From Jannaschia aquimarina (lineage in GTDB: Bacteria > Pseudomonadota > Alphaproteobacteria > Rhodobacterales > Rhodobacteraceae), in assembly GCF_000877395.1 (NCBI RefSeq), contig NZ_JYFE01000041.1, positions 62,001-126,000 of the forward strand: a stretch of 64,000 nucleotides of DNA, written 5' to 3'. Shown in pieces: positions 50,582 through 60,048 of this stretch (position 1 is the stretch's first letter; the number at the start of each line of letters is the position of its first letter). The notes beneath the pieces are model-generated. The model ran no database searches. It was not told the origin of the DNA and saw nothing but the letters and a program-made list of their open reading frames with translations. The translations under genes were made by a program, and so were the position numbers.

Positions 50582-53523
50582 CGTCCCGGCTCGGAGACGG
50601 TGGGCGGTTGATCAATCGGGCCCGGCCTCTGGGTATGCGGTTCGACGGGCGGTATATCCGTGCGTTCGAGGGGGATACGCTCGCATCCGCGCTGCTTGCC
50701 AACGGTCACCTCTTGATGGGGCGCAGCTTCAAGTATCACCGCCCCCGGTCGGTCGTCGCGTCCGGTTTGGAGGAGCCCAACGCCTTGCTGGGTGTCGGTG
50801 AAGGGGCGGCGTTCACGCCGAACGTTCGGGCGACGACCGCCTTTGCGGAAGACGGGCTCACGATGACGTCGCAGAACGCTTGGCCATCGTTGGAAACCGA
50901 TATCGGCGTGGTGAACGACTGGGCGGCGCGTTTCCTACCGGCCGGGTTCTACTACAAGACGTTCATTCACCCGCGTCCGCTCTGGAAGCACCTCTTCGAG
51001 CCCGTCATCCGCAAGGCAGCCGGACTGGGTGCCGCCCCGCAGGAGCAGGATCCGGACCGCTACGAATATACCTACGCCTTCTGTGACGTTCTGATCGCCG
51101 GTGGCGGCATCGCGGGACTGGCCGCCGCACTGACCGCAGGACGCCGGGGTGAGCGTGTGATGCTGGTTGAACAGGCGGCGCATTGGGGCGGTCGCGCGGT
51201 GGTCGACGGGGCTGAAATCGACGGCCAGACGGCGGCGGATTGGGTGAAGGACGCTCTGGAAGCCCTGGAAAAGATGGAGAATGTGTCTCTCCATCTCGAG
51301 ACGCAGGCGTCGGGCGTCTACGATCACGGGTATGTCCTGCTGACCGAAGCGCTGAAAGGCGCCGGTCCCGCCGAGCGGGTCTGGCGTGTCCGGGCCGGCC
51401 GGATTGTCGCGGCGACCGGCGCGCTCGAGCGACCGCTTTCTTTCGCGGGAAACGACGTTCCCGGCGTGATGCTCGCCTCGGCAGTTCGGGACTATATGGT
51501 CAATTACGGTGTCTCGCCCGGCGACCGGACCGTCATCGTGACGAACAACGATGACGGCTACCGCACTGCGATCACGCTTCTGGATGCTGGTCTCCATGTT
51601 CCGGCCGTGATCGACGCGCGGGATGGTGCGGACAGTGCCCTGATCCGCGCCGTGCGGGATCGCGGCGTGCGCATTCACGAAGGACGCGGGATCGCGAAGG
51701 TCCTGGGCCGGAACCGGGTGAAGGGCGTGGCAATCTGCCTCCAGGCTGGCGAAGGGGCCGTCTTGCAGGAAATCGCCTGCGATTGCGTGGCGATGTCCGG
51801 CGGCTGGTCGCCGGTCGTGCATCTCTGGTCTCATTGTGGAGGCAAGCTGAACTGGGATGACGCCCGCGCGATGTTCCGTCCCGACCCGGACCGCCCGCCG
51901 CTCGGGGCGGACGGCACGGCAATGGTCACATGCGTCGGCGCGGCAAGCGGCGCCCTCTCGCCGGCCGAGGTTCTTGCGACCGTGGACGGCGCCCCCGAAG
52001 CCGCCACGGAAGAGTGTGCACCGATCAAGCCGGTCTGGCTCATGCCGCAGGGGGCCGGGCCGGAGCTGCGCGCGAAGGCCTTCCTCGACTTCCAGAACGA
52101 CGTGAAGGTCTCGGATGTGCGGCTCGCGGCGCAGGAAGGGTTCGAGAGCGTCGAGCACACCAAGCGCTACACGACGCTGGGCATGGCGACGGACCAGGGT
52201 AAACTGTCGAACATCAACGGTCTCGCCACCCTGGCCGGCGCATTGGACGCGCCGATCCCTCAGGTCGGGACGACGACATTCAGGCCCCCTTACACGCCGG
52301 TCACTCTCGGCGCGCTGGCGGGCGAAGCGCGGGGCGAGTTGTTCCAGCCTCTGAGGAAGACGCCGATCCATGGCTGGCACGAGGCGCACGGCGCCCATTG
52401 GGAGCCCGTTGGACAGTGGCGGCGTCCCTATTGCTACCCGAAGGGCAAGGAAAGCCAAGAGGATGCCGTCGCACGCGAGGTCCGCGCGACACGCGAGGGG
52501 CTCGGCTTGCTGGACGCTTCGACGCTGGGCAAGATCCTCGTCAGCGGGCCGGATGCCGGGCGGCTCGTCGACATGCTCTACACCAACATGATGAGCAACC
52601 TGAAGGTCGGACGCTGCCGCTACGGGCTCATGTGCGACGAGAACGGCTTCCTGATGGATGACGGGGTCGTCGCGCGCATCGCGGAAGATCAGTGGCTTTG
52701 TCACACGACAACCGGTGGGGCGGACCGCATCCACGCATGGATGGAGGATTGGCTTCAGTGCGAATGGTGGGACTGGAAGGTCCATGCCCTCAACCTGACG
52801 GAACAGTTCGCGCAGATCGCCGTTGTGGGGCCGAAAGCCCGCGCCGTGCTGGAGGAATTGGGCGGCCTTGACGTGTCGAAGGAGGCGCTTTTGTTCATGG
52901 GCTGGGTCGACGGGACCTTGGCTGGCCACGATGTGCGGGTGTTCCGCATCTCCTTCTCCGGGGAGTTGTCCTACGAGGTTGCCGTGCGGGCCTCGGAGGG
53001 TCTTGCCCTGTGGGAGAAGCTGCACGAGGCAGGCGCCGCGTTCGGCGTGACCCCCTATGGCACCGAGGCGCTGCATGTGATGCGGGCCGAGAAGGGCTTC
53101 ATCATGATTGGCGACGAAACCGACGGCACGGTCATTCCGCAGGATCTTGGCCTCGACTGGGCCATTTCGAAGAAGAAGGACGATTTTCTTGGCAAGCGGG
53201 GACAGATGCGCACTCATCTGACCGATCCGGACCGCTGGAAACTCGTGGGGCTCGAAACCTTGGACGGGTCTGTCCTGTCGGACGGGGCGTACGCTGTCGA
53301 CGATGGCACGAATGCCAACGGACAACGGAAAGTACAGGGGCGGGTCACCTCGACCTACCATTCGCCGACCCTCGGGCGTGGCATCGCGATGGGCCTCGTG
53401 CGCCGGGGCCCCGAGCGGATGGGTGAGGTTCTGACCTTCACCGCCCCGCGCGACGGACGCGTGGAGGCCCGCATCGTCGATCCGGTCTTCTACGATCGCG
53501 AGGGAGAGAGGCAGGATGTCTGA
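50578..53523 (+). CDS. soxA: Sarcosine oxidase alpha subunit
   Basis: A 981-aa large subunit. The N-terminus has a ferredoxin-like fold without cluster cysteines (GDTLASALLANGHLLMGRSF near 34), then an FAD/NAD-binding domain (DVLIAGGGIAGLAAALTAG near 170, IVAATGALERPLSFAGN near 280), and a C-terminal GcvT-like THF-binding domain (about 600-950) with GGADRIHAWMED and the conserved GTEALHVMRAEKGF. It transfers the methyl carbon to THF. Overlaps of 4 bp with soxD and 8 bp with soxG indicate coupled translation. Confidence 0.96.
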   Translation: MTSRLGDGGRLINRARPLGMRFDGRYIRAFEGDTLASALLANGHLLMGRSFKYHRPRSVVASGLEEPNALLGVGEGAAFTPNVRATTAFAEDGLTMTSQNAWPSLETDIGVVNDWAARFLPAGFYYKTFIHPRPLWKHLFEPVIRKAAGLGAAPQEQDPDRYEYTYAFCDVLIAGGGIAGLAAALTAGRRGERVMLVEQAAHWGGRAVVDGAEIDGQTAADWVKDALEALEKMENVSLHLETQASGVYDHGYVLLTEALKGAGPAERVWRVRAGRIVAATGALERPLSFAGNDVPGVMLASAVRDYMVNYGVSPGDRTVIVTNNDDGYRTAITLLDAGLHVPAVIDARDGADSALIRAVRDRGVRIHEGRGIAKVLGRNRVKGVAICLQAGEGAVLQEIACDCVAMSGGWSPVVHLWSHCGGKLNWDDARAMFRPDPDRPPLGADGTAMVTCVGAASGALSPAEVLATVDGAPEAATEECAPIKPVWLMPQGAGPELRAKAFLDFQNDVKVSDVRLAAQEGFESVEHTKRYTTLGMATDQGKLSNINGLATLAGALDAPIPQVGTTTFRPPYTPVTLGALAGEARGELFQPLRKTPIHGWHEAHGAHWEPVGQWRRPYCYPKGKESQEDAVAREVRATREGLGLLDASTLGKILVSGPDAGRLVDMLYTNMMSNLKVGRCRYGLMCDENGFLMDDGVVARIAEDQWLCHTTTGGADRIHAWMEDWLQCEWWDWKVHALNLTEQFAQIAVVGPKARAVLEELGGLDVSKEALLFMGWVDGTLAGHDVRVFRISFSGELSYEVAVRASEGLALWEKLHEAGAAFGVTPYGTEALHVMRAEKGFIMIGDETDGTVIPQDLGLDWAISKKKDDFLGKRGQMRTHLTDPDRWKLVGLETLDGSVLSDGAYAVDDGTNANGQRKVQGRVTSTYHSPTLGRGIAMGLVRRGPERMGEVLTFTAPRDGRVEARIVDPVFYDREGERQDV

Positions 53524-54025
53524 GATCACCCGCGTCACCGATCTGGGGATGATCACCCTTCGAGGCGATCTGGCCACGCTGTCCGGGGCCGTAGAGGCGG
53601 CCACCGGGTGCGACGCACCCGACACGCGGATGATGACCGCTTCGGGCGATTTTCGCTGTCTGTGGATGTCGCCGGACGAGCTGCTTGTGACCTGCCGACG
53701 GGATGACGCCTCGGAGCTCGCGCGCCGGCTCTCGGCCGCTCTCTCGGATGGTTTCGCGACGGTCGCTGAAGTGACGGACGCGCGTGCGGTCTTCGACGTG
53801 AGCGGCCCGCACCGCGCTGCGGCACTTGCCAAGCTGATGCCGGTCGACTTTGCCGCGCTGGCCGAGGCAGAGGTGCGACGGACCCGGCTGGCGCAGGTCG
53901 CGGCGGCGTGCTGGGACGAAGGGGATCGCTATCGTGTGGTCTGTTTCCGGTCGGTTCAGGACTACGTGGAGGCCGCGCTCCGGAACGCGGCCCGTGGGCC
54001 GTTTCCGGCAGCTTTCAGGGCTTGA
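53516..54025 (+). CDS. soxG: Sarcosine oxidase gamma subunit
   Basis: A 169-aa subunit related to the GcvT fold: TGCDAPDTRMMTASGDFRCL near residue 35, LWMSPDELLVTC near 54 and AVFDVSGPHRAAALAKLMP near 88, with RSVQDYVEAALRNA at the end. Its start lies inside the last codons of soxA (8-bp overlap). sodB follows after 55 bp. Confidence 0.93.
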   Translation: MSEITRVTDLGMITLRGDLATLSGAVEAATGCDAPDTRMMTASGDFRCLWMSPDELLVTCRRDDASELARRLSAALSDGFATVAEVTDARAVFDVSGPHRAAALAKLMPVDFAALAEAEVRRTRLAQVAAACWDEGDRYRVVCFRSVQDYVEAALRNAARGPFPAAFRA

Positions 54026-54080
54026 CCCTCGCCGAAACCGGGCGACATGAAGCGCAGCGCAACTTCAAGGAGTCCACGAC

Positions 54081-54680
54081 ATGGCTTTCGATCTTCCGGA
54101 TCTTCCGTACCCCCACGATGCCCTCGCTTCGAAGGGGATGTCGAAAGAGACCCTCGAATACCACCACGATCTTCACCACAAGGCCTATGTCGATAACGGC
54201 AACAAGCTGATCGCCGGCACCGAGTGGGAGGGGAAATCCCTCGAAGAGATCGTGAAGGGCACATACGATAGCAGCGCGGTGGCCCAATCCGGGATCTTCA
54301 ACAACATCAGCCAGCTTTGGAACCACAACCAGTTCTGGGAGATGATGGGTCCCGGCGAAAGCGCGATGCCCGGAGAGCTGGAGAAGGCGATCACCGAAAG
54401 CTTCGGCACCGTCGAAAAGTTCAAGGAAGAGTTCGCGGCCGCGGGCGCCGGCCAGTTCGGTTCCGGCTGGTGCTGGCTGGTCAAGGACACCGACGGCGGC
54501 CTGAAGGTGACAAAGACCGAGAACGGCGTGAACCCGCTCTGCTTCGGGCAAACGGCTCTGCTGGGCTGCGACGTGTGGGAGCATTCCTACTACATCGACT
54601 ACCGCAACAAGCGCCCGGCCTATCTCCAGAACTTCGTCGACAATCTCGTGAACTGGGAGAATGTCGCGTCCCGGATGTGA
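54081..54680 (+). CDS. sodB: Iron superoxide dismutase
   Basis: A 199-aa cytoplasmic superoxide dismutase. Metal ligands are His in EYHHDLHHKAYVDN near 27, His in QLWNHNQFWEMM near 78, and Asp/His in LGCDVWEHSYYIDY near 160. The Gln in S-Q-L-W-N-H is the Fe-type position, and the C-terminal LLGCDVWEHSYY supports Fe- over Mn-type, though cambialism is possible. It is directly downstream of the peroxide-producing sarcosine oxidase operon and ends at a strong terminator. Confidence 0.95.
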   Translation: MAFDLPDLPYPHDALASKGMSKETLEYHHDLHHKAYVDNGNKLIAGTEWEGKSLEEIVKGTYDSSAVAQSGIFNNISQLWNHNQFWEMMGPGESAMPGELEKAITESFGTVEKFKEEFAAAGAGQFGSGWCWLVKDTDGGLKVTKTENGVNPLCFGQTALLGCDVWEHSYYIDYRNKRPAYLQNFVDNLVNWENVASRM

Positions 54681-54702
54681 GGCGACAGACCGATCTGAAC
54701 GG

Positions 54703-54727
54703 AAAGGGGCCCGGGCGGGCCCCTTTT
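54703..54727 (+). terminator. Rho-independent terminator after sodB
   Basis: AAAGGGGCCC pairs with GGGCCCCTTT across loop GGGC (54703-54726), followed by a further T. It lies 22 bp after the sodB stop. Confidence 0.9.
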
Positions 54728-54788
54728 GCGTCGGGAACCCTGCTTTCCACCGCGCGTTCGTCCTTTGAACCTATCAAGGAGGCGAGCC

Positions 54789-55046
54789 ATGACGGAACGT
54801 GTGCGTTCGAAGGACGGATCCCGCGAAACCGATGACTACATCGAGGACATGCCCAAGACCCCCGATCATCAGGGGCGCCAGGGCGGCGATATCGCGCGGG
54901 AAGTCGGGACGCGGGACGCTCTTCTCCGCGCCAATACGCAAGGTGCGCGCGGCGTGACGCGGATCGGGAAGACCAACGAGGTCCAGGGCGGCAACAGGAA
55001 CGGTGAGGGCCCTGCCGAGATGAACCATCCGGAGGACCGCGAATGA
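54789..55046 (+). CDS. Hydrophilic small hypothetical protein (85 aa)
   Basis: An 85-aa, very polar protein rich in Arg, Glu, Asp, Gly and Asn with few hydrophobic residues, probably disordered. No domain is recognised. The ATG has a strong AAGGAGGCG upstream. Its stop overlaps the start of the host-attachment-family gene (ATGA), indicating coupled expression. Confidence 0.7.
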   Translation: MTERVRSKDGSRETDDYIEDMPKTPDHQGRQGGDIAREVGTRDALLRANTQGARGVTRIGKTNEVQGGNRNGEGPAEMNHPEDRE

Positions 55047-55510
55047 CCAGGCTGACGAACGGTACCCTGGTCGTCGTGACGGACAGCGAGAAAGCGCTGT
55101 TCCTCATCAACAAGACCGACGACGAAAACCCGCATCTGGAAGTGGCCGGCAAGAAAACCGAAGACAACCCGCCGGACCGAGAGCAGACCGAAAACCGTCG
55201 GGGCCGCGTCCAAGAGAGCCACGCGCCAGGCAGCCGGGCCTACGACGAGACCGATTTTCATGAGCTTCAGAAAGAGCGCTTTGCCTCCGATCTGGCGGAC
55301 AGGCTCTACAAGATGGCCCATGCAGGTGAATACGATCGGCTGGTCCTCGTCGCGTCTCCGCAAGTTCTGGGCGTCGTCCGGGACGAGATGCACAAAGAGG
55401 TTGCCGACCGGCTGGTTGCGACGATCGACAAGACGCTGACAAACCATCCTCTTGGCGAGATCGAACGTATCGTGGCGGAAGATCTTCACGAGGGATCCAG
55501 CGCCGCGTAG
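55043..55510 (+). CDS. Host-attachment-family protein
   Basis: A 155-aa protein of the host-attachment (PF10116) family, related to the eRF1-like/baeRF fold. Characteristic parts are LTNGTLVVVTDSEKALFLI, a Pro/Asp-rich N-terminal loop with RRGRVQES, FASDLADRLYKMAHAGEYDR and VLVASPQVLGVVRDEM. The name comes from Agrobacterium attachment genes; the biochemical function is unknown. It ends at a clear terminator. Confidence 0.9.
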   Translation: MTRLTNGTLVVVTDSEKALFLINKTDDENPHLEVAGKKTEDNPPDREQTENRRGRVQESHAPGSRAYDETDFHELQKERFASDLADRLYKMAHAGEYDRLVLVASPQVLGVVRDEMHKEVADRLVATIDKTLTNHPLGEIERIVAEDLHEGSSAA

Positions 55511-55536
55511 CCGCAAAAGAGTGAGCTTGAAATAAT

Positions 55537-55564
55537 GCCCGCCGGTCTGACCGGCGGGCTTTTT
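55537..55564 (+). terminator. Rho-independent terminator after the attachment-family gene
   Basis: GCCCGCCGGT and ACCGGCGGGC form a perfect 10-bp stem with a CTG loop (55537-55559), followed by TTTTT. It ends 54 bp after the stop codon. Confidence 0.95.
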
Positions 55565-55696
55565 CGTGGGCAAGGGATCACGCAGCCTCACTTTTGCGAG
55601 GCGCCGCGCCATCTCTTTTGACCGGATATGTCAGGCTTGCTACCTTTCCCGCCGGGGAACGCAGCGCGGCAGTGCTGTTCGTGGAAAGGGTCGGGT

Positions 55697-57055
55697 ATGG
55701 CCGCACGTATGGGAATTCTGGCCGGCATCGTCGTGGCGGGCGCCATCGGGTTCGCTGTCCTCTACGGTCTGCCGGAGCGTCTGACCCCTCAAAGCACAGA
55801 AGGCCGCGACCCGCCCGTTCAAGCGGCGGAGCCGAAACGACCGGCAGCCCCCGAGACAGCCGAACAGCCGGCACAGGAAGAAGCCTCAGCCGACCCCGCA
55901 CCCGTTCTGGAGATCGTCCGCGTCGAGGCAGATGGTGCTGCAATCGTTGCGGGCCGCGCCGACCCCTCGTCGGAGGTTCGGATTTTATTGGACGGATCGG
56001 AGATCATACGCGCACCGGCCGACGTTGACGGGAATTTTGTCGCCTTCCTAACACTGCCCGAAAGTACCGTGCCGCGGATCATCACCGCCGAGGTCGAGCG
56101 GGGGGACGGAAGGACCGTCCGCGCGCGGGACAGCGTGATCGTCGCGCCCCCCGCGCCCAGAGAGAAGGACGACAGGGACGTCGCATCCGCACCGTTGACC
56201 GCGCCGCGTGTCGCGGGCCCGACGGCCGGGGCCGCACTGTCACAGCCGCAGGGGGCGGAACCCATGGATGCGGCAGTATCGGAGCCTCCGGCAGAGACGG
56301 CTGGCGGCGATCCTGTGCCTGACACCACCAAGCCAAGCGCCTTGATCGAGACCGCGGCCGTCGACGCACCGGACCGGGGCCAAACCATCGACGCGCGGCC
56401 CGTTGAGGCCCCAGAGGGCCGAATGACGCGGGAGGCGGCCTCCGTGCCGCCCGACGAGGCTTTGGCCCCAGTGGACAGCCTGCAGACTGCGTCAGGGACC
56501 GCTCCGGAGGCGCCTCGCGTCTTCCGCGCCGGGGCCGACGGTGTGCGTGTGCTGTCGGCAATCGAGAGCGAGGCGCCCCCCAAGGAGGTCCGGATCGACG
56601 CGATCAGCTATGACGACACGGGAGACGTGCGCGTGACCGGGCGCGCGAAGCCGTCCGCGCGGGTCCAACTCTACCTTGACGGCGAGGCGATCGGTGAGAC
56701 CAGCACCGTGGATCCCAGCGGCCTCTGGGACAGTGCCCTCGCCGATGTGAAGCAGGGGGTCTATACCCTCCGCATCGACGAGATAGACGAGGCGGGATCG
56801 GTTCGGTCCCGGGTGGAGACACCATTCGAACGCACGGCGCCCGAGATCGTCGCAGCCGCGGCGAACCGGGGAGAGGGCGTGTCTGTCGTGACGGTCCAGC
56901 CGGGCTTCACGCTGTGGGCGATCTCCGAAGGCTATTTCGGAAGCGGCGTCAACTACGTCCAGATTTTCGAGGCCAACCGCGACCTGATCCGGGATCCGGA
57001 CCTGATCTATCCGGGGCAGGTGATCACGCTTCCAACGGCCGGCGCGGATCGCTAG
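55697..57055 (+). CDS. Envelope protein with C-terminal LysM domain
   Basis: A 452-aa protein. I start at 55697, where an N-terminal membrane helix begins (MAARMGILAGIVVAGAIGFA). Next come a Pro/Ala/Glu-rich linker, an Ig-like beta module (about 75-150), a long disordered Ala/Pro/Asp region (about 150-290), a second beta module with ISYDDTGDVRVTGRAKPSAR near 305, and a C-terminal LysM domain (about 395-448: VQPGFTLWAISEGYFGSG). LysM binds peptidoglycan, so the protein probably spans membrane and wall. It lies 37 bp upstream of the Atm1-type transporter. Confidence 0.85.
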   Translation: MAARMGILAGIVVAGAIGFAVLYGLPERLTPQSTEGRDPPVQAAEPKRPAAPETAEQPAQEEASADPAPVLEIVRVEADGAAIVAGRADPSSEVRILLDGSEIIRAPADVDGNFVAFLTLPESTVPRIITAEVERGDGRTVRARDSVIVAPPAPREKDDRDVASAPLTAPRVAGPTAGAALSQPQGAEPMDAAVSEPPAETAGGDPVPDTTKPSALIETAAVDAPDRGQTIDARPVEAPEGRMTREAASVPPDEALAPVDSLQTASGTAPEAPRVFRAGADGVRVLSAIESEAPPKEVRIDAISYDDTGDVRVTGRAKPSARVQLYLDGEAIGETSTVDPSGLWDSALADVKQGVYTLRIDEIDEAGSVRSRVETPFERTAPEIVAAAANRGEGVSVVTVQPGFTLWAISEGYFGSGVNYVQIFEANRDLIRDPDLIYPGQVITLPTAGADR

Positions 57056-57092
57056 GTAGCCATTCCCGACCGCAGGCCATAGGGTCCGCCAG

Positions 57093-58907
57093 ATGCGGCG
57101 CAGCCAGACCCCCGATTCCGAAAGCGCAGCCGGCGGATGGTCGATCATCCGCCGTGTTCTGCCGTATCTCTGGCCGGACGGTCAGGCCTGGGTCAAACGT
57201 CGGGTGGTTCTTGCCCTCCTCGCATTGGTCCTGGCCAAGGTCGTGGCCGTCACGACACCGTTCTTTTACAAGGCGGCCGTCGACTCGCTGACGCCCGACA
57301 CGCCGACACCGGCCTGGGCCCTGGGCATGGGCGCACTTGCCCTGACCGTCGTCTATGGCGGGGCCCGGGCGCTGAATGTCGGGTTCCAGCAACTCCGTGA
57401 CGTGATCTTTGCCCGGGTGGGGCAGCGCGCCCTCCGCAGGCTTGCCGCTCAGACGTTCAGGCACATGCATCGGCTGTCGATGCGTTACCACATCAGTCGT
57501 AAGACGGGCGGGCTCAGCCGGATCATCGAGCGGGGCGTCAAGGGCGTCGAATTCCTGCTCCGCTTCCTGCTCTTCAGCATCGGGCCGCTGATCCTCGAAT
57601 TGTCGATGATCGCGGTGATCCTCGCGATCGTTTTCGACTGGCGGTACCTCGTCGTCGTTCTCGGCACGATCGCGGTCTATGTGGCGTTCACCTTCAAGGT
57701 TACGGAATGGCGGGTCCGCATCCGGCGGGAAATGAACGAGCAGGACACGGATGCGAACCAGAAGGCCATCGACAGCCTGCTGAATTTCGAGACGGTCAAG
57801 TATTTCGGAGCCGAGCAGCGCGAGGCGCAGCGCTACGACGGCGCGATGGAGAAATACGAGCAGGCAGCGCTCAAGACCGCGTGGTCACTGGGCGCGCTGA
57901 ATTTCGGTCAGACGCTGATCATCACGACCGGGCTGATCGCCGTGATGGGCATGGCGGCCGTGGGCGTCGAGCGCGGCACGCTGACGGTTGGCGATTTCGT
58001 GATGGTGAATGCCTACATGATCCAGATCACGATGCCCCTCAACTTCCTGGGGACGGTCTATCGAGAGATCCGGCAGGCGCTCGTGGACATGGGCGAGATG
58101 TTCGGGCTTCTCGAACAGCCGGCGGAGATAAAGGATCGCCCGGACGCCGAGCCTCTGCGGGTCACGGAAGGTCGCGTCCTCTTCCGGAACGTGGAGTTTG
58201 GCTACGACGCGGCCCGGCCGATCCTGCGCGATCTGACCTTGGAGGTCGAGCCGGGACAGACCGTCGCCGTGGTCGGGCCGTCCGGGTCGGGCAAGTCGAC
58301 GCTCGGCCGGTTGTTGTTCCGCTTCTACGATGTCGGCTCCGGGGCGGTTCTGATCGACGGGCAGGACATTCGCGAGATCACGCAGGAAAGCCTGCACGAG
58401 CAGATCGGGGTCGTTCCGCAGGACACCGTCCTCTTCAACGACACCCTTCGCTACAACATCGCCTATGGACGCCCCGATGCGACCTTCGCCGAGATCGAAG
58501 CCGCCGCCGCAGCAGCACAGATCGGCAGCTTCATCGACGGTCTGCCGGACGGCTACGAGACGACGGTGGGCGAGCGTGGCCTCAAGCTGTCCGGTGGAGA
58601 GAAGCAGCGAGTGGGCATTGCCCGCACTCTCCTGAAGGACCCGCCGATCCTGATCCTCGACGAGGCGACCTCGGCACTGGACTCCGAGACGGAGCGCGAG
58701 ATCCAGGATCAACTGCGCGCCATGGCCAAGGGGCGAAGTGTCATCACGATCGCGCACCGTCTGTCGACCGTCGTCGATGCGGACCGGATTGTCGTATTGG
58801 AGGCAGGCGTGATCGTCGAAGAGGGCCGCCATGCCGACCTGTTGGCGCGGGGTGGCCGCTATTCCTCGATGTGGGCGCGTCAGGCCGAGGAGGCCGATGC
58901 GGCCTGA
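57093..58907 (+). CDS. Atm1/ABCB7-type ABC exporter
   Basis: A 604-aa half-transporter with an N-terminal six-helix membrane domain and a C-terminal NBD. GGLSRIIERGVKGVEFLLRF near residue 145 and SLLNFETVKYFGAEQREAQR near 233 are hallmarks of the Atm1 family, which exports glutathione-linked sulfur or metal compounds and supports iron-sulfur and heavy-metal homeostasis. NBD motifs are complete: Walker A GPSGSGKST near 395, signature LSGGEKQRVGIART near 500 and Walker B ILILDEATSALD near 522, with an H-loop IAHRLS. It probably works as a homodimer. Confidence 0.94.
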   Translation: MRRSQTPDSESAAGGWSIIRRVLPYLWPDGQAWVKRRVVLALLALVLAKVVAVTTPFFYKAAVDSLTPDTPTPAWALGMGALALTVVYGGARALNVGFQQLRDVIFARVGQRALRRLAAQTFRHMHRLSMRYHISRKTGGLSRIIERGVKGVEFLLRFLLFSIGPLILELSMIAVILAIVFDWRYLVVVLGTIAVYVAFTFKVTEWRVRIRREMNEQDTDANQKAIDSLLNFETVKYFGAEQREAQRYDGAMEKYEQAALKTAWSLGALNFGQTLIITTGLIAVMGMAAVGVERGTLTVGDFVMVNAYMIQITMPLNFLGTVYREIRQALVDMGEMFGLLEQPAEIKDRPDAEPLRVTEGRVLFRNVEFGYDAARPILRDLTLEVEPGQTVAVVGPSGSGKSTLGRLLFRFYDVGSGAVLIDGQDIREITQESLHEQIGVVPQDTVLFNDTLRYNIAYGRPDATFAEIEAAAAAAQIGSFIDGLPDGYETTVGERGLKLSGGEKQRVGIARTLLKDPPILILDEATSALDSETEREIQDQLRAMAKGRSVITIAHRLSTVVDADRIVVLEAGVIVEEGRHADLLARGGRYSSMWARQAEEADAA

Positions 58908-58959
58908 GATCCGCGTCGGGACCTCGACGCGGGGCAGGCAGTTGGATACGGCGCGACAC

Positions 58960-60042
58960 ATGGAACCGCTCTCCGTCTTTTTGGCCGCTCCGGCCGGTCT
59001 TGAGCCGCAACTGCTGGACGAGGCGCGCGAGATCGGTCTGAAGGGGCCGAAGGCGGTCTCCGGGGGCGTCGAATGCGACGGCGGCTGGGAAGCGGTTCGC
59101 CGCGCCAACCTGCGCTCTCGGATCGCCTCGCGGGTTCTGGCGCGCATCGCGCGGTTCGATGCGCGCGGCTTTCCGGCCCTGATCGCTGGCTTTCGCGCAA
59201 TCGACTGGTCCGCATGGCTGCCCGCCGGCGTCGGCGTGACCGTCGACGCGACGTCCGTCCGTTCCCGCGCCAGTCACGGCGGCGCCGTCGCGAGGCATCT
59301 CGGCGAAGCTTTGGCCCGGAGCGGGACCGAGGCCGGGGACGACTTCCGCATCCTGGCCCGGCTCGAACGCGACATCTGCACAATATCGCTCGACACATCG
59401 GGGGAGCCGCTGCATCGCAGGGGCTACAAGCAGCGGGTCAATCGCGCTCCGCTGCGAGAGACGCTTGCCGCGGGGTTTCTGAGGGCGGCGGGCTACCGGG
59501 CCGGCGAACCTCTCCTCGACCCGATGTGCGGCTCGGGCACTTTCGTCATCGAGGCGGCGGAGATTGCGCGCGGACTTCGACCGGGGCGGATGCGCGGTTT
59601 CGCATTCGAGCGATTGCCCTCCCACGATGCAGGCCGTTGGGATGCGCTGCGCGCGATGGACGCGGTCAATTTGTCGATCCTGAAATGCCATGGCTCCGAC
59701 CGGGATGCAGGAGCCGTGCAGATCGCCAAAGAGAACGCCGCGTCGGCCGGCATGTCCTGTTCATTCGAATGTCGGTCGATTTCGGATGTCGTTCCGCCGG
59801 AAGGCGCAGCCGGCCTGGTCATCACCAACCCGCCCTATGGCACGCGGATCGGAGATCGCCGGCTAGAGCCGCTCTACGGGACCTTCGGTCGGATCATGCG
59901 GGAGAGGTTCGGCGGGTGGCGGATCGCCATGGTGACAAGCGAGGACGGGCTCGCCCGCGCGACGGGTCTCGATTGGGATGCCCCCGGGCCGTATGTCGAC
60001 CACGGGGGCTTGAAGGTGAGGCTTTGGCAGACAGCGCTCTAA
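58960..60042 (+). CDS. THUMP-domain RNA methyltransferase (RlmL/RlmK N-half type)
   Basis: A 360-aa SAM-dependent RNA methyltransferase. The first 150 residues include a THUMP-like RNA-binding region after SVFLAAPAGLEPQLLDEARE. The methyltransferase domain has LLDPMCGSGTFVIEAAEIA near 186, GSDRDAGAVQIAKENA near 245, and the catalytic N-P-P-Y in LVITNPPYGTRIG near 292. It corresponds to enzymes modifying guanine N2 in 23S rRNA. I start at 58960, where homologs usually begin; an ATG at 58897 with AGGAGG upstream, inside the exporter stop, would add 21 residues. Confidence 0.88.
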   Translation: MEPLSVFLAAPAGLEPQLLDEAREIGLKGPKAVSGGVECDGGWEAVRRANLRSRIASRVLARIARFDARGFPALIAGFRAIDWSAWLPAGVGVTVDATSVRSRASHGGAVARHLGEALARSGTEAGDDFRILARLERDICTISLDTSGEPLHRRGYKQRVNRAPLRETLAAGFLRAAGYRAGEPLLDPMCGSGTFVIEAAEIARGLRPGRMRGFAFERLPSHDAGRWDALRAMDAVNLSILKCHGSDRDAGAVQIAKENAASAGMSCSFECRSISDVVPPEGAAGLVITNPPYGTRIGDRRLEPLYGTFGRIMRERFGGWRIAMVTSEDGLARATGLDWDAPGPYVDHGGLKVRLWQTAL

Positions 60043-60048
60043 CCGGGC

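Noticed and set aside
50935-53832. A 965-codon open frame antisense to soxA
   Set aside because: It is entirely antisense to clear sarcosine oxidase genes; composition is that of a GC-rich shadow frame.
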